A stretch of 64,000 nt of DNA, from NCBI GenBank assembly GCA_963682025.1, contig OY821519.1, forward strand, positions 4,270,001 through 4,334,000. The letters run 5' to 3'. Source of the DNA: Cordilura impudica. Its lineage: Eukaryota; Arthropoda; Insecta; Diptera; Scathophagidae. The notes beneath the pieces are model-generated. The model saw only the letters and a program-made list of their open reading frames with translations. It was not told the origin of the DNA and searched no databases. Shown in pieces: positions 1-10,389 of the stretch. The position numbers and the translations under genes were made by a program. The first letter of the stretch is position 1, and each line of letters begins with the position of its first letter.

Positions 1-985
1 CATCAATTGAATTTCAGAAAACATCAATTGAATTTCAGAAAACATCAATAGAATTTCAAAACATATCAATTGTATTTCTGAAAACAACAATTGAATTCCA
101 GAAAAGATCTGTAGAATTTCAGAGAGTATCAATAGAATTTCAGAGAACATCAATTGAATTTCAGAAAACGTCAATTGAATTTCAGAAAACATCAATAGAA
201 TTTCAGAAAGTATCAATTGTATTTCAGGAAGTATCAATTGTATTTCAGAAGGTATTAAATGTATTTAAGAAAGCATCAATAGAATTTCAGAAAACATCAA
301 TTGAATTTCAGAAAACATCAATTGAATTTCAGAAAGTATCAATTGTATTTCAGAAAATATTAATTGAATTTCAGAAAACATCGGTAGAATTTCAGAGAGT
401 ATCAATAGAATTTCAGAGAACATCAACTGAATTTCAGAAAACGTCAATTGAATTTCAGAAATCATCAATTGAATTTCAGAAAGTATCAATTGTATTTCAG
501 GAAGTATCAATTGTATTTCAGAAGGTATTAAATGTGTTTAAGAAAGCATCAATAGAATTTCAGAAAACATCAATTGAATTTCAGAAAACATCAATTGAAT
601 TTCAGAAAGTATCAATTGTATTTCAGAAAATATTAATTGAATTTCAGAAAACATCGATAGAATTTCAGAGAGTATCAATAGAATTTCAGAGAACATCAAC
701 TGAATTTCAGAAAACGTCAATTGAATTTCAGAAATCATCAATTGAATTTCAGAAAGTATCAATTGTATTTCAGGAAGTATCAATTGTATTTCAGAAAGTG
801 TCAATTTTATATCAGAAAGTATCAAATGTATTTCAGAAAATATCAAATGTATTTCAGAACACGTCAATAGAATTTCAGAAAATATCAATTGAATTTCAGA
901 AAACATCAATTGAATTTCAGAAAACATCAATTGAATTTCAGAAAACATGAAATTGAATTTCATAAAACATCAATTGAATTTCAGA
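1..985 (+). repeat. 21-bp minisatellite array with 273-bp higher-order period
   Basis: Tandem copies of a 21-bp unit (core AATTTCAGAAAACATCAATT plus G) fill this stretch and run off the left window edge. Because 21 is a multiple of 3, both strands give long open frames (SIEFQKT-type heptads on +, SEIQLMF-type on -); these are repeat artefacts, not genes. Diagnostic variants recur exactly 273 bp (13 units) apart: GGTATTAAATGT at 251 and 524, and the variant unit ending TAGAATTTCAGAGAG at 111, 384 and 657. The array is therefore organised in higher-order repeats. Confidence 0.95.
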
Positions 986-1029
986 AAACATCAGTATTTC
1001 GATTTATTTTTTATGCACTGTAAAATATT

Positions 1030-1427
1030 TTGTTGATGTTTTCTGAAATTCAGTTGATGTTTTCTGAAGTTCTATTGATGTTTTCTGAAATACTATTGAG
1101 ACTTTCTGAAATACAATTGATACTTTCTGAGATTCAATTGATGATTTCTGAAATACAATTGATGTTTTCTGAAATTCAATTGAGGATTTCAGATATACAA
1201 TTGATGTTTTCTGAAATACTATTGAGACTTTCTGAAATACAATTGATACTTTCCGAAATTCAATTGACGTTTTCTGAAAATCAATTGATGTTTTCTGTCG
1301 TTCAATTGATGTTTTCTGAAATGCAATCGATGATTTCTGAAATACAGTTGATGTTTTCTGAAATGTAATTGATGATTTCGGAAATAAAAATTGATGTTTT
1401 CTGAAATACAATTGGAAAATGTTTAGT
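1030..1427 (-). repeat. Inverted arm of the 21-bp minisatellite
   Basis: The same 21-bp unit continues in opposite orientation (TTGATGTTTTCTGAAATTCA on the + strand) after a spacer of about 45 bp. With the left arm it forms a large imperfect inverted repeat, as in Foldback-type elements whose arms are built of short tandem repeats. The arm ends in CAATTGGAAAATGTTTAG, close to the end of the second such element (CAATTGAAAAAGGTGTAG at 29706-29723), so about 1427 is taken as an element terminus. Confidence 0.8.
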
Positions 1428-1616
1428 TATTTCGTAAGGTTTTGAGATATTTTCATAGTGAGACTTTTTTATGCGGTCCCTATTTACCGTATAAAAAAAA
1501 ATAATTTTTAGTTGCGTTGCGAAAAATATTTTTTATAGTTAGCTACTCATGAAATTTTGTGCGATTTTTTAATGCGTTTTTTTTAATGCGGTCCCTATCC
1601 ATCGCACAAAAACAGG
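1428..1616. other. AT-rich stretch with an 18-bp direct repeat
   Basis: TTTTTATGCGGTCCCTAT near 1465 recurs as TTTTAATGCGGTCCCTAT near 1582. No gene is visible. Confidence 0.5.
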
Positions 1617-2776
1617 TTTGAGTGTACTCGAAAATTCATTTTAGCTTGAAAAGAAAAAAGTAAATGCTTGCGTGAAATTGGCGATATGCCAATTACTAAC
1701 AGGTTGAAGATTTGCCGAGATCTGTACTTCCAAAGCGGCTTAGTGATACCGAAGTTAGAGCTGTAGTAAGAGAAGTAAATAGATATCCAGCCTAAAGTAT
1801 AATTAAATTATCAGAAAACATAACGCAGACATCAAGCAAACCAGTAAGTTCGAATACAGTAAGGAGATCCCTTCACAAAGATTGCCTACATGGAAGGACA
1901 CCATGCAAGAAACCATACATATCCAAGGCAATTCAGAGCAAGTTAATGATTTTGATATAAAGTACAAAACTAACTAACAGATAAGAGAAAATCTGAAATT
2001 TTCGGTGCGAAAGAGCCCCCAAAAATATGGCGTGCTAAGAACGAAGCCTTCAAAGAAAAGTGTGTTAGCAACTCTGCCAAACACGGTGGAGGTTCAGTTA
2101 TGGTTGGAGACTATATGGAGGCAACAGGTGTTGGTAATCAGGTTTTTATTTAGTCTACTATGAAGAAAATGGATTACTTAGCCATTTTGAAGGACAATGC
2201 ATGGCTGGAAACTGGATCATCCAACAGTACAACGATCTAAAGCATACATCCAAAATTGTGAAAGAGAGGCTACTGTACCGGACTCCTAAAACAATTGATC
2301 ATCCTCCGCCATCTGTGGGAAAATTTTGATAGAAAAATAAGTCGAAAGGCTATTTCAAGCAAGGCAATCTTAAAGAAGGCACTGAAGGAACAATGGAGCA
2401 TAATCTATCCCGATATAACAAAAAAAACTTGTCGAGTCGATGTCTAGATGACTATATGAAATGCTTAAAGCCAAATGCAAATAAACCAAATATTAAAAAA
2501 TTTATAAAGTTTACTTTTTTATTGAAGTTCTTTCGCCTTTCCTTTGCTGTTTACTTTTTTCTGACGCGTAAAATTTGGTTGTTTTCTAAATAAAGTGCAA
2601 TTTATTTCTCTTTTGCATTACTATTGATTAATGTTTTTATTAAGTACAGTTATTTTCAAATAATTCTTGAATTCCGTATATGTATTTTCTATTTCATGTT
2701 AATTACTTCTTTTTAATAAAACTCTTAATATGAGTAAATGAGGTGTTTACTTTCTTTTGACTCTCACAGTACATTT
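1617..2776 (+). mobile_element. Degenerate Tc1-like transposon
   Basis: Conceptual translation in shifting frames on the + strand gives recognisable Tc1-family blocks in order: a helix-turn-helix region ending RRSLHKDCLHGRTPCKKP (about 1860-1915), KHGGGSVMV (about 2080-2105), QQYNDLKHTSKIVKERL (about 2225-2275), and HLWENFDRKISRKAISSK followed by ALKEQWSIIYPDITKK (2305-2430). Many frameshifts and stops make it inactive. Similar A-rich ends (GAAAAGAAAAAAGTAAATG at about 1648, TTTACTTTCTTTTGACTCTC at about 2748 inverted) look like remnants of terminal inverted repeats. The family call rests on block order and motif match. Confidence 0.75.
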
Positions 2777-3340
2777 CTACGTATCTTAAACCACAATCCG
2801 TTAAATATAAAAATTCTTATCAAGATCTCTATTATCTTTTTGCTATATTTGGTACTTTACTATACTGCGAATACCAAACCAAAATATTTATAATTATTTG
2901 ATATATTACTGCAATTTGATAAACTTATATGAATATGTATGTATGTATGTCGCTCTAAGCATTTTTCTTCCATTTTTAAAATAATTTTAAGGAAGAATGG
3001 AACATGCTTCGAATTGATATATGTACATATGTATGTACATAAGATTATCTAAACTTTTTGCTACCTAATTATAAGAAATAAGTAGAGTTTATATTTTTAT
3101 TAAAAAATTAAATGAAATAGGTACTTTCCGAAAATATTTTCCAGAGTATTTTATATATTGCACCCCGAGTTGCCGACCAGATTTTTAAGGTATCCAAGAC
3201 CAAAAAAAAGAAAGCGGTTTTAAGCCCGGGGAACGGGTAAGGTTTTCTATGAAACTTCTTATCCAAGCCTCTCTCACCAAGATAATTTAACACCAAGATT
3301 TAGGAGTGCGATTGAAAAAATCTTAACATGGGTACGTTCT
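2777..3340. other. AT-rich sequence, no gene seen
   Basis: A short TATG tandem run lies at 2935-2950. Nothing coding is recognised. Confidence 0.5.
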
Positions 3341-3349
3341 TCTTAACTT

Positions 3350-4490
3350 TTTTCAAAAGTGCTGTTGAATTTTTAGATGTGACGTTTAAAATATAATAAC
3401 CAAATGTACAGGTCTTCCGTGCTAAAAATGTCGAATAAATTGAACTACGTTAACACATTCCTTGCCGAGGCCAAACTTTCAATTTTGGCATATTTAAAAG
3501 AATTAATTAAACTAGATGAAACCCTTAGTATGGGTTGGGAAATAAAATTGTGCCATATTTTACGAAAACTTGCCCTTATGTGCTCTTAGGGCTAAAGTGA
3601 TCCAAAAATCAGCAGTATTTGCAAAATATTTTAATATTTTGACTTAATCGTCCTATATTAGCTTGGGGTCATTTGAGGCGCCAAGTGCAAATGGCTTAAT
3701 GACGTCAAATTATAAAATCATCTTAATCATCAAATCATAAAAATCGGTAAAATATAGCACAATTTTATTTCCCAACCCATAGTAAGGGTTTCATTTAGTT
3801 TTCTAGAAAAATTAATTTTTTTTAATATACCAAAATTCAAAGTTTGGCCTCGGCAAGGATGGGTTAAGCATGTATATTCGGTTATTATATTTTAAGCGTA
3901 ACATCTGAATTTTTTGAATAAATTGCCTTTTCATATGTGACCCCAACTCCAAAAAGGTCATATAATTTTTTCTCGAAATCCGCAAAAAAAAAATTCTGCC
4001 AGAGGAATTTACTTACAAATTCACACAGTTAATCTCTAGCATATATTTATTTGGCCTCGGCAAGGATGGGTTAACGTTGTTCGATTTATTCTAAATATTA
4101 AGCATGGAAGACTTGCATATTTGGTTATTATATTTTAAGCGTCGCATCTAAAAATTCAACAGCACTTACAAAATATTTGTATTTTGTGAATAAATTGTCT
4201 TTTATTAGGTTGGGTCATATGTGACCCCAACTCCAAAAAGGTTAATGGGGTCTTATAATTTTTTTCCCAAAACCCTAGTCTACTAAGATAAAATATAACA
4301 TTTAAAAGTATTAAACAGATAAATTTTTTATACAAAATATTTAGAAAGAGTACATTCACGGAATATTTCACAAAAAACTCATGTTTCTCGAAATCCGCAA
4401 AAAAAATTCCTAGTAAAAAAATTCTGCCAGAGGAATTTTCTTACAAATTCACACAGTTAATCTCTAGCATATATTTAACAAAACTTTAAA
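3350..4490. repeat. Nested inverted and direct repeats
   Basis: The block at about 3362-3565 (TTCCTTGCCGAGGCCAAACT, then CCCTTAGTATGGGTTGGGAA) is repeated in reverse complement at about 3745-3920. Part of that right arm recurs at about 4048-4165 in the same orientation as the right arm. A second unit (ATATGTGACCCCAACTCC through CACACAGTTAATCTCTAGCA) is present at 3930-4050 and 4205-4475, the second copy interrupted by about 130 bp. This looks like a foldback-type repeat with a tandem duplication of its right half. No protein is recognised. Confidence 0.7.
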
Positions 4491-4499
4491 GTGCCAGAT

Positions 4500-4765
4500 C
4501 CATTGTTGTGGCTCGTGTAGTAAGAAAAAACAGAATATGTACAATAAACAGGTTCGAGTTCAGTTATATTTTAAGTCGTGTTTAACATGTACAATAAACA
4601 GGTTCGAGTTCAGTTATATTTTAAGTCGTGTTTAAAATATAACTGAACTCGAACCTGTTTATTGTACATGTTCTGTTTTTTCTCACTACACGAGCCACAA
4701 CACGACTTAAAATATAACTGAACTCGAACCTGTTTATTGTACATGTTCTGTGTTTTTTTTTCAGT
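4500..4765. repeat. Palindromic cluster of a 70-bp unit
   Basis: Two direct copies of a unit containing ACAATAAACAGGTTCGAGTT and CAGTTATATTTTAAGTCGTG (about 4537-4585 and 4588-4635) are followed by two inverted copies (about 4635-4675 and 4695-4750). The flanking GGCTCGTGTAGT is mirrored by ACTACACGAGCC. The centre lies at about 4620-4640. Confidence 0.8.
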
Positions 4766-4789
4766 ACACGTACCAGAACATGAACTTCA

Positions 4790-5150
4790 AATAAAGCAAC
4801 ACTCAAAAATGTGTGCTTTATGTGTGATTGAAACAAAAAGTATGTGATATAAAAAAGTTCGTGTAAATAACGAAATATTAAAACGAACACAGTCATGGTT
4901 GTGTTGGGCACCGTAGAAAATTTAGAAACGCACATAATTGATATGAAAATAAAGATATGTGTTGGCTGCTTTTGAACAGAACATTGTGTGTTTCATGTGT
5001 GTATTTTCTGAACCTTGGTTACAGCACTAAGTATAAAATATAATGTTGGGAAATCTACCATTTGTTCGATACGCAATAAGAAGAATAATTTTATAAGTGT
5101 GTTAACAGCACATATTATGGACCAGGAAACGTAAAACGCTGCAATCTTCT
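4790..5150. other. AT-rich sequence, no gene seen
   Basis: No open frame or recognised repeat. Confidence 0.4.
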
Positions 5151-5154
5151 TAAC

Positions 5155-5544
5155 ATGAGAAATAAAATAATTCGGAAAGAAAAAGCGAAACAGCTTCATT
5201 CTAATTTAAATCAAAATGGACACGACTTCGATGGGTGGCATAAAAAATTCAAACAGAGATACGGGTTCCAAATTTTACAGATAAGCGGAGAAAAGCTTTC
5301 AGCGCAACCTCAGCTGGTAGATCCTTTTAAATTGAAGCTAAAAGCAAAGATAGATGAACTCGGTTTATCAAATGATCAGCTTTACAATGCGGATGAGTCA
5401 GGCGTATTTTTGGAAAAGCATGGAGAAGCAGTTATATTTCTTCGTTGTGCAAATGCATTAGGATCCCATAAAATCAAACTCCTTATTATAGGGAAGTCTA
5501 AGAATCCTAGCAGCTTTAAAAATTTTATCTATCCAGTTCACTAA
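5155..5544 (+). pseudogene. Tigger/pogo-like (CENP-B-type) transposase fragment
   Basis: A 129-codon open frame encodes the end of a CENP-B-type DNA-binding helix-turn-helix (IIRKEKAKQLHSNLN, then FDGWHKKFKQRYGF, residues about 5-37) and the first catalytic block of a DDE_1 domain (LYNADESGVF, residues about 78-87, holding the first Asp), then KIKLLIIGKSKNPSSFKN. Family members are about 450-600 aa, so both ends are missing; the remaining two Asp blocks are absent. It stops at 5544, 40 bp before repeat A begins. The same protein family is encoded at 14594-12607. It is a dead fragment. Confidence 0.8.
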
Positions 5545-5584
5545 AAAAACTCATACATAGTCGCTTGAATGACATCTTCAATTT

Positions 5585-6352
5585 TTATACCCTATACCAC
5601 TATGTGGTTTGGGTATAATGACTTTGTGCTGCTGTTTGTAACAACCAAAAATATTTGACCTAGACCCATCTTTAATTATACCGATCGAATCAGAATCACT
5701 TTCTGAGTTGATTTAACAATGTCCGTCCGTCCGTCCGTCCGTCTGTGTGTCCATGTAAAGCTTGTTATCAAACTGCAATTCGCAAATATGAATATATTTT
5801 GATGAAATTTGGTATATAAGCTTCTATCGGCCATGGGATGAACGCTATTGAAATTGGTGAGAATCGGTCCATGTTCAGACCTAGCCCCCATACAAATTAC
5901 CCATATGAAATCGACATAAATTGCCATAAGATCCAAATTGTCATATAGATCTTACTCAAATTGGGTTTGTATGCGTTCATTACATCCACTAATGAGTAGT
6001 CCAAAAATGATCCCTTTGACCCCATATAGAGCTGCTTCCCGATCTTCACTTAAATCTATTAAAAAACAAAAATATTGCACTGATTCTTCTCAAATTTTGT
6101 TTGTATATATTTTTGCAAAATACAAGAGACTTTACCAAACACGATCAGGATCGGTCCATTTTTGGACCTAGTCCCTTTATAGATATAGCATCCGATATGA
6201 ACTTTTTCATATCTGCAGCCAAAAAAGTTAATAAAAATCGCACTCAAATTTGGTTTATGCTTATTTTCTATATCGAAGTAGTTGGACCGAAAGATAGGGT
6301 CTCTAAACCATGGTATAGGGTATCATATAGTCGGTCTAGACAGACGAGTTGG
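5585..6352 (+). repeat. Dispersed repeat A, copy 1
   Basis: Non-coding element starting TATACCCTATACCACTATGT, with a CCGT tandem tract at about 5718-5742, and ending CCATGGTATAGGGTATCATA. Start and end are inverted relative to each other (ATACCCTATACCA / TGGTATAGGGTAT), suggesting a terminal inverted repeat. Related copies lie at 43375-44210 (+), 50371-51070 (+), 57410-58015 (-), 30885-31015 (- fragment) and 45900-46040 (- fragment). Confidence 0.75.
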
Positions 6353-6404
6353 AAATCAAACCTAGGCTAAAATACTGGAAAAATATGCTGGATATGGTTA
6401 ATGG
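6353..6404 (+). other. Left half of an open frame split by the hAT insertion
   Basis: From about 6352 the + strand reads LEIKPRLKYWKNMLDM and continues, after removal of the hAT element and one GTTAATGG copy, into 9123-9313 without a stop. The product is not recognised. See the entry at 9123. Confidence 0.45.
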
Positions 6405-9122
6405 CAGTGGTGATATTCGAATTTTTTAACAACCGGTACGCATGGAAAAAAATCTATTGTAGGTTATATTTACTTCATAATAGTTATTTATTTACATATT
6501 TACATAAGAAATACATATATTATATATAATAGTATAAAAAATAGTATATAAAATTAATTAAATAATTTCCAAATTAAATTTTGGTTTTGGGACGGCAAAT
6601 TAGCTGCGGCTGCTTTGACACGTTTGTCACTTGCCATATGATGCCCTTCTCGCAACCATAATTTAACATATGGTGTTGCATCAAAATCCTCAATCGATTT
6701 TCCCATTAAATTTATTGTCATTAAATGACTTGTTGTTTCAATTAACAACGAATTTCTCTTATCATAAATGATATTGTTCATTGTGCTGAATCCTCTTTCA
6801 GCTTCTGCGGAATTAACAGCAATTACATTTAAAATTCTTTTTGCTCTCAAAATAGTATTAATATTTTTAGATTCTCTATCTCGCACATCAACAAAATCTC
6901 GAAAATCATTTACTGGAATGATGTATTTGATTATTTTATTTAACTGCTCTAACCTATTTTCACCTTCAATCCATGGTGCTTCAAAAATATCACCCGGCCA
7001 TGTTTCTGGATTTAATAAATTAAAGCAATTTAAGAGATTATTATAGTTTTTATTTTTATCGTCTAATAGCAAACGCGTTTTCATATGTTTTTCTAAACAA
7101 TCAAAAAATTTATCTCTCGAAACAACAATTGATGTTTTTTTTCTATTAATTTCAAATGGAATATTGTATTTTTTCGTTTTAATAATATCATCTGCTTCTT
7201 TTTCATATGTTCCTTTATTTAATTTTAAATGTTGGAATAGATTTATCGTTCGCCTTATCAATCTATCAGCTCTAATTAATGAAATATCTCTTTCTTGTAA
7301 AGCTGTAGACAGTACAGAAATTTCTTCTAATATGTCGTTTATTAAACCTAAATCTTTTAAAAAGTTTTCATTTTTGAAATATGATATTATTCCAATTTCT
7401 TTATTTTGACTAAAGTGAATATATAAGGCCTGATATGATTTCCAAACTGCTTTGGCGGTCCTAGCGCTACAGACTGCCCATCGATGACCAAATATTCTAC
7501 CTATTTTGTGTACTTCAGTGCCAAGTTCTTTAGAAACATTATTTAATTCTCGTTGATGTTTATTTGAAGTATGATAATACGAATAAAGTTTATCGAGAAA
7601 ATATCTAAAGTTATTTACTTCATTTACTTCTTTGATAACATCATCTAGAGTTAACTGAATACGATGAGCTAAACAGTGACAGATGTTAATACCTGGAAAA
7701 TGTTCTAAAATTCTTGCAGAAACTCCAGCCTTTTTTCCTAACATTACACTAGCACCGTCTGAGCAAAATCCAATAAGATTTTCATGTAAATATTTTTCAT
7801 TAAAACCATGTTTTTCAAGAACTGATATTAAGGTTTTAAAAATTATTTCTGATGTTGTTCCTTCTAATTCGACAAGATCAATAAAAACTGTTACACTATC
7901 ATCGGAATCTTGAATTTCAGATTTCAAATAAACTACTAAAACGCTTTTGTGTGAAACAGTTGAGGCTTCATCAATAATAATTGAAATTTTACAACCTGTA
8001 TTTATCAGTTTTCCAAAAATAATTCTTCTTATTTCTGTAGATATAAGCTTTGCGACAAGTGGAACTATAAATCTGGAATGTAATGAAAATCCAAAATCTA
8101 CATTATTTTTTTTCTGTAAATCAATTAATTTTTTAAAATCACTGAATGGGTAATTGTTTTTAATTATGAAATAGATAGTATTAAAAATGTTTACTGTGCT
8201 GTTTAAATACTTTTCATTAGCCACATCGAAAGATTTGGAAATTATATTTGTTTCACCAATTTTTATTATTTCCCCAGCTTTTTTATGTGAAGCTGATTCA
8301 TTGTGTTCCTTCAATTTTTTTCTCATTGATGATTGTAAATTTTCTTTTTTCGAGCCATGAGCTTTGACAGAACATGATTTCCACTCCTCAGAAATGTGTA
8401 AATGTTTAGCAGTTTCTAAATTTAACGATTCTACTTTCGAACACCACTGACATCCCACATTTTCATCGCTAACAACAATAAGCCACTCGTATTTAGTTTT
8501 AAAATAATTTAGTTGTTTATCATTCCAAAAATGTAATAACGCAGCATCACGAGACGTTCCATTTTTTTCCGATTGGTGTTGAACTTCAGAAGTATCATTT
8601 TTTTCTTTTATCTGTTTTGTTTGATTAGAATTAGTAATATTCTCAGCTTGCTGTTCAGGGTTTTTGGTTATTTTTATAGATTTGCTAAAAAAAAGTCATC
8701 CAAATTTCCTTGCCTTTTCATTCTTAGGTTGAAACAAAGAAAATACTTAATAATTAATTAATAATTAATTAGAAATTTAAATTAATTTAAAAACTTCATA
8801 CTTGCACGTTAAAACTGAATTTAATAGAGATTAAAAGTAAGGGATAACCATTCACCATAAAAATATTTATACTACTAAACTTTTTATTTAGAGTAAATAT
8901 ATCAAAATAAAAATGTATTCAAAAAGGGAAATTCCCTTTTTATTAAAAGAAAAATATTTTTTTTACAGAATTTTCCGTTAACCCTTTCAAGCTTAGTGGT
9001 TACATACTTTTACTTAAAAACATACTTTTTTTTTTAATATACAACAACCGGTACGGAAAATTTTAAAAATGTTAACAACCGGTACGAGCGTACCGCCCCG
9101 TACCGGCTGAATATCACCACTG
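6405..9122 (-). mobile_element. Complete hAT transposon with 8-bp target duplication
   Basis: The 2718-bp element begins CAGTGGTGATATTC and ends GAATATCACCACTG, a perfect 14-bp terminal inverted repeat of hAT form. It is flanked by the exact 8-bp duplication GTTAATGG (6397-6404 and 9123-9130), the hAT target-site length. Subterminal AACAACCGGTACG motifs lie at about 6427 on the left and at about 9044 and 9074 on the right. It carries one transposase gene on the - strand. Intact ends and a perfect duplication indicate a recent insertion. Confidence 0.97.
6554..8721 (-). CDS. hAT transposase (KIAA1586-like), one frameshift near the N-terminus
   Basis: The long uninterrupted frame covers 8697-6554. 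Its first 80 codons contain no ATG, and position 8458, a possible start, is a GTG. The only good start is ATG 8721-8719, which gives MKRQGNLDDFF but reaches a T8 run (8694-8687) one base short of the main frame. Restoring the frame would give about 722 aa. Visible parts, numbered from 8458: CxxC...H zinc-binding region (CQWC, residues 3-6; HNESASHKK near 52-60), first Asp in IIDEAS (D163), second in CSDGAS (D234), CHCLAHRIQL (260-269) and the C-terminal dimerisation block NSAEAERGFSTMN (549-561). Known hAT transposases cut and paste DNA in the nucleus with a DDE-type site. QGNLDDFF matches the PCNA-binding consensus Qxx[LIM]xx[FY][FY]. Either the T8 run is an assembly error or this copy is lightly damaged. 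Confidence 0.88.
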
Positions 9123-9313
9123 GTTAATGGTAATGATGATCCTGAATATAATGTCCCTTTAAGTGTTTTAAGAGATAGATGGCAACCGGAGATTAGAGTT
9201 TTGGAAGAAAACGCGGCCGATCTTTTTCAGACGTTGTTCCCACAGCTACACACACAAAAAATTCTTTGCAAAATTGAGCAACCGCTTTTAAATCCAAAAC
9301 AAATTCGTTGGTA
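9123..9313 (+). other. Right half of the interrupted open frame, product unknown
   Basis: Joined across the hAT element, the frame reads GNDDPEYNVPLSVLRDRW, then VLEENAADLFQTLFPQL, and ends at TAA 9312-9314, just after CAAATTCGTTG|GTAAAT, a possible splice donor. About 80 codons stay open in strongly AT-rich DNA and the composition is protein-like (acidic, amphipathic), so this may be an old host exon, a retropseudogene piece or an unrecognised transposon. I do not recognise the family. Confidence 0.4.
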
Positions 9314-9672
9314 AATTGAGCATTAATATAAAATAATATAAATGTAGAACAATGTCTGAGTCAAGTAGTTCTTTTGAGGAAAGCAATGTCCAGCAAAAAA
9401 AAAATATGGAAAGCATAAGTTCTGTCAAAGCTGGTTAGAGGAAAAGGACTTGAAAGGTTGGTTAGAAGAAATAAAGGATGATAAATTTAAAAGTAAATGT
9501 AAAGCCTGTGGAAGAATAATGAACTGTGGAAAATCAGAGCTAAAGAAACATGTTGCAACAAAATTACACCAATCTAATGTTGTAGCAGTGAACACATCAA
9601 AAGCCGTTAACAATTATTTTGTTACGCAAAATAAAGTTGTAGATCCTGTTGAAAATTTTGAAATTCGACTTA

Positions 9673-9817
9673 GGCCCAGTTTTTGAGATGTCAGTTAAAC
9701 CTAGTTTAGTTAAACCGAGAATTATTTATTCAGACATGTCCAAATTCATAAAGGAATTGATGAATAAATTCTGGGTTTAACAAAACTAGGTTTAACTGAT
9801 ATCTCAAAAACTGGGTC
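9673..9817. mobile_element. 145-bp Harbinger-type MITE
   Basis: Termini GGCCCAGTTTTTGAGATGTC and GATATCTCAAAAACTGGGTC are near-perfect inverted repeats, extending inward through GTTAAACCTAGTTT / AAACTAGGTTTAAC. The flanking 3-bp duplication TTA (9670-9672, 9818-9820) is typical of PIF/Harbinger. Removing the element and one TTA restores the hAT reading frame (IRLSVFFAEHN). Confidence 0.88.
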
Positions 9818-10389
9818 TTAGTGTATTTTTTGCTGAGCATAATGTGGACCATTTGTTACCACTTTTGAAAGAAATAGTACCTGATTCAAATATTATTAAT
9901 AAAAGTAAAGTATGTAGAACAAAATGTACCAAAATTATTCCGAACGTATTGGCTGAAGAACAAAAATCGAAATTGGAAGTTACAACACAAAAAATCTTCT
10001 GTGCTTGTTGATGAAAGTACTGACATTGGATCCAACAAAACCATGTGTGTACTAGTGCGAAGCAATAACAATAAAATGCATCTGTCATTCTGCAGCAATT
10101 ATTGCCAATAAAGCTTGGCTTGCATTACCAAGAGCTCCAGAAGAACTTATATGAAAATCGGATCATACATATCAGGAAGTTCAAAAAGATGTGCAGAATA
10201 AGAAGAATTTCAGATCAAGCTTAATGAGCAGAAGAGAAAGATCTTGAGAACTGCTATAACTAGATGGCTATCGCGCCAAAAATGTGTTGAACGCATTTTA
10301 TCCAGTTGGCACGTACTTCTCGATTATTTTAAATTTTCTTCCACAAGAGCTAAATTAAAATCACCAGAGTTAATTTAAAATGAATTGAC

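Noticed and set aside
1..1000. CRISPR-like regular repeats
   Set aside because: Units are contiguous with no unique spacers, and the DNA is eukaryotic.
265..1411. Long open frames on both strands in the 21-bp array (and at 28397-28894)
   Set aside because: The repeat unit is a multiple of three without stops, so any strand stays open; heptad peptides are by-products and no start or splice context is credible.
6768..8153. Plus-strand open frames of 60-92 codons inside the hAT
   Set aside because: They are antisense shadows of the conserved transposase.
8456..8458. GTG as start codon of the 634-residue hAT frame
   Set aside because: GTG starts are not usual in fly genes, and the same frame continues upstream with protein-like sequence to 8697.
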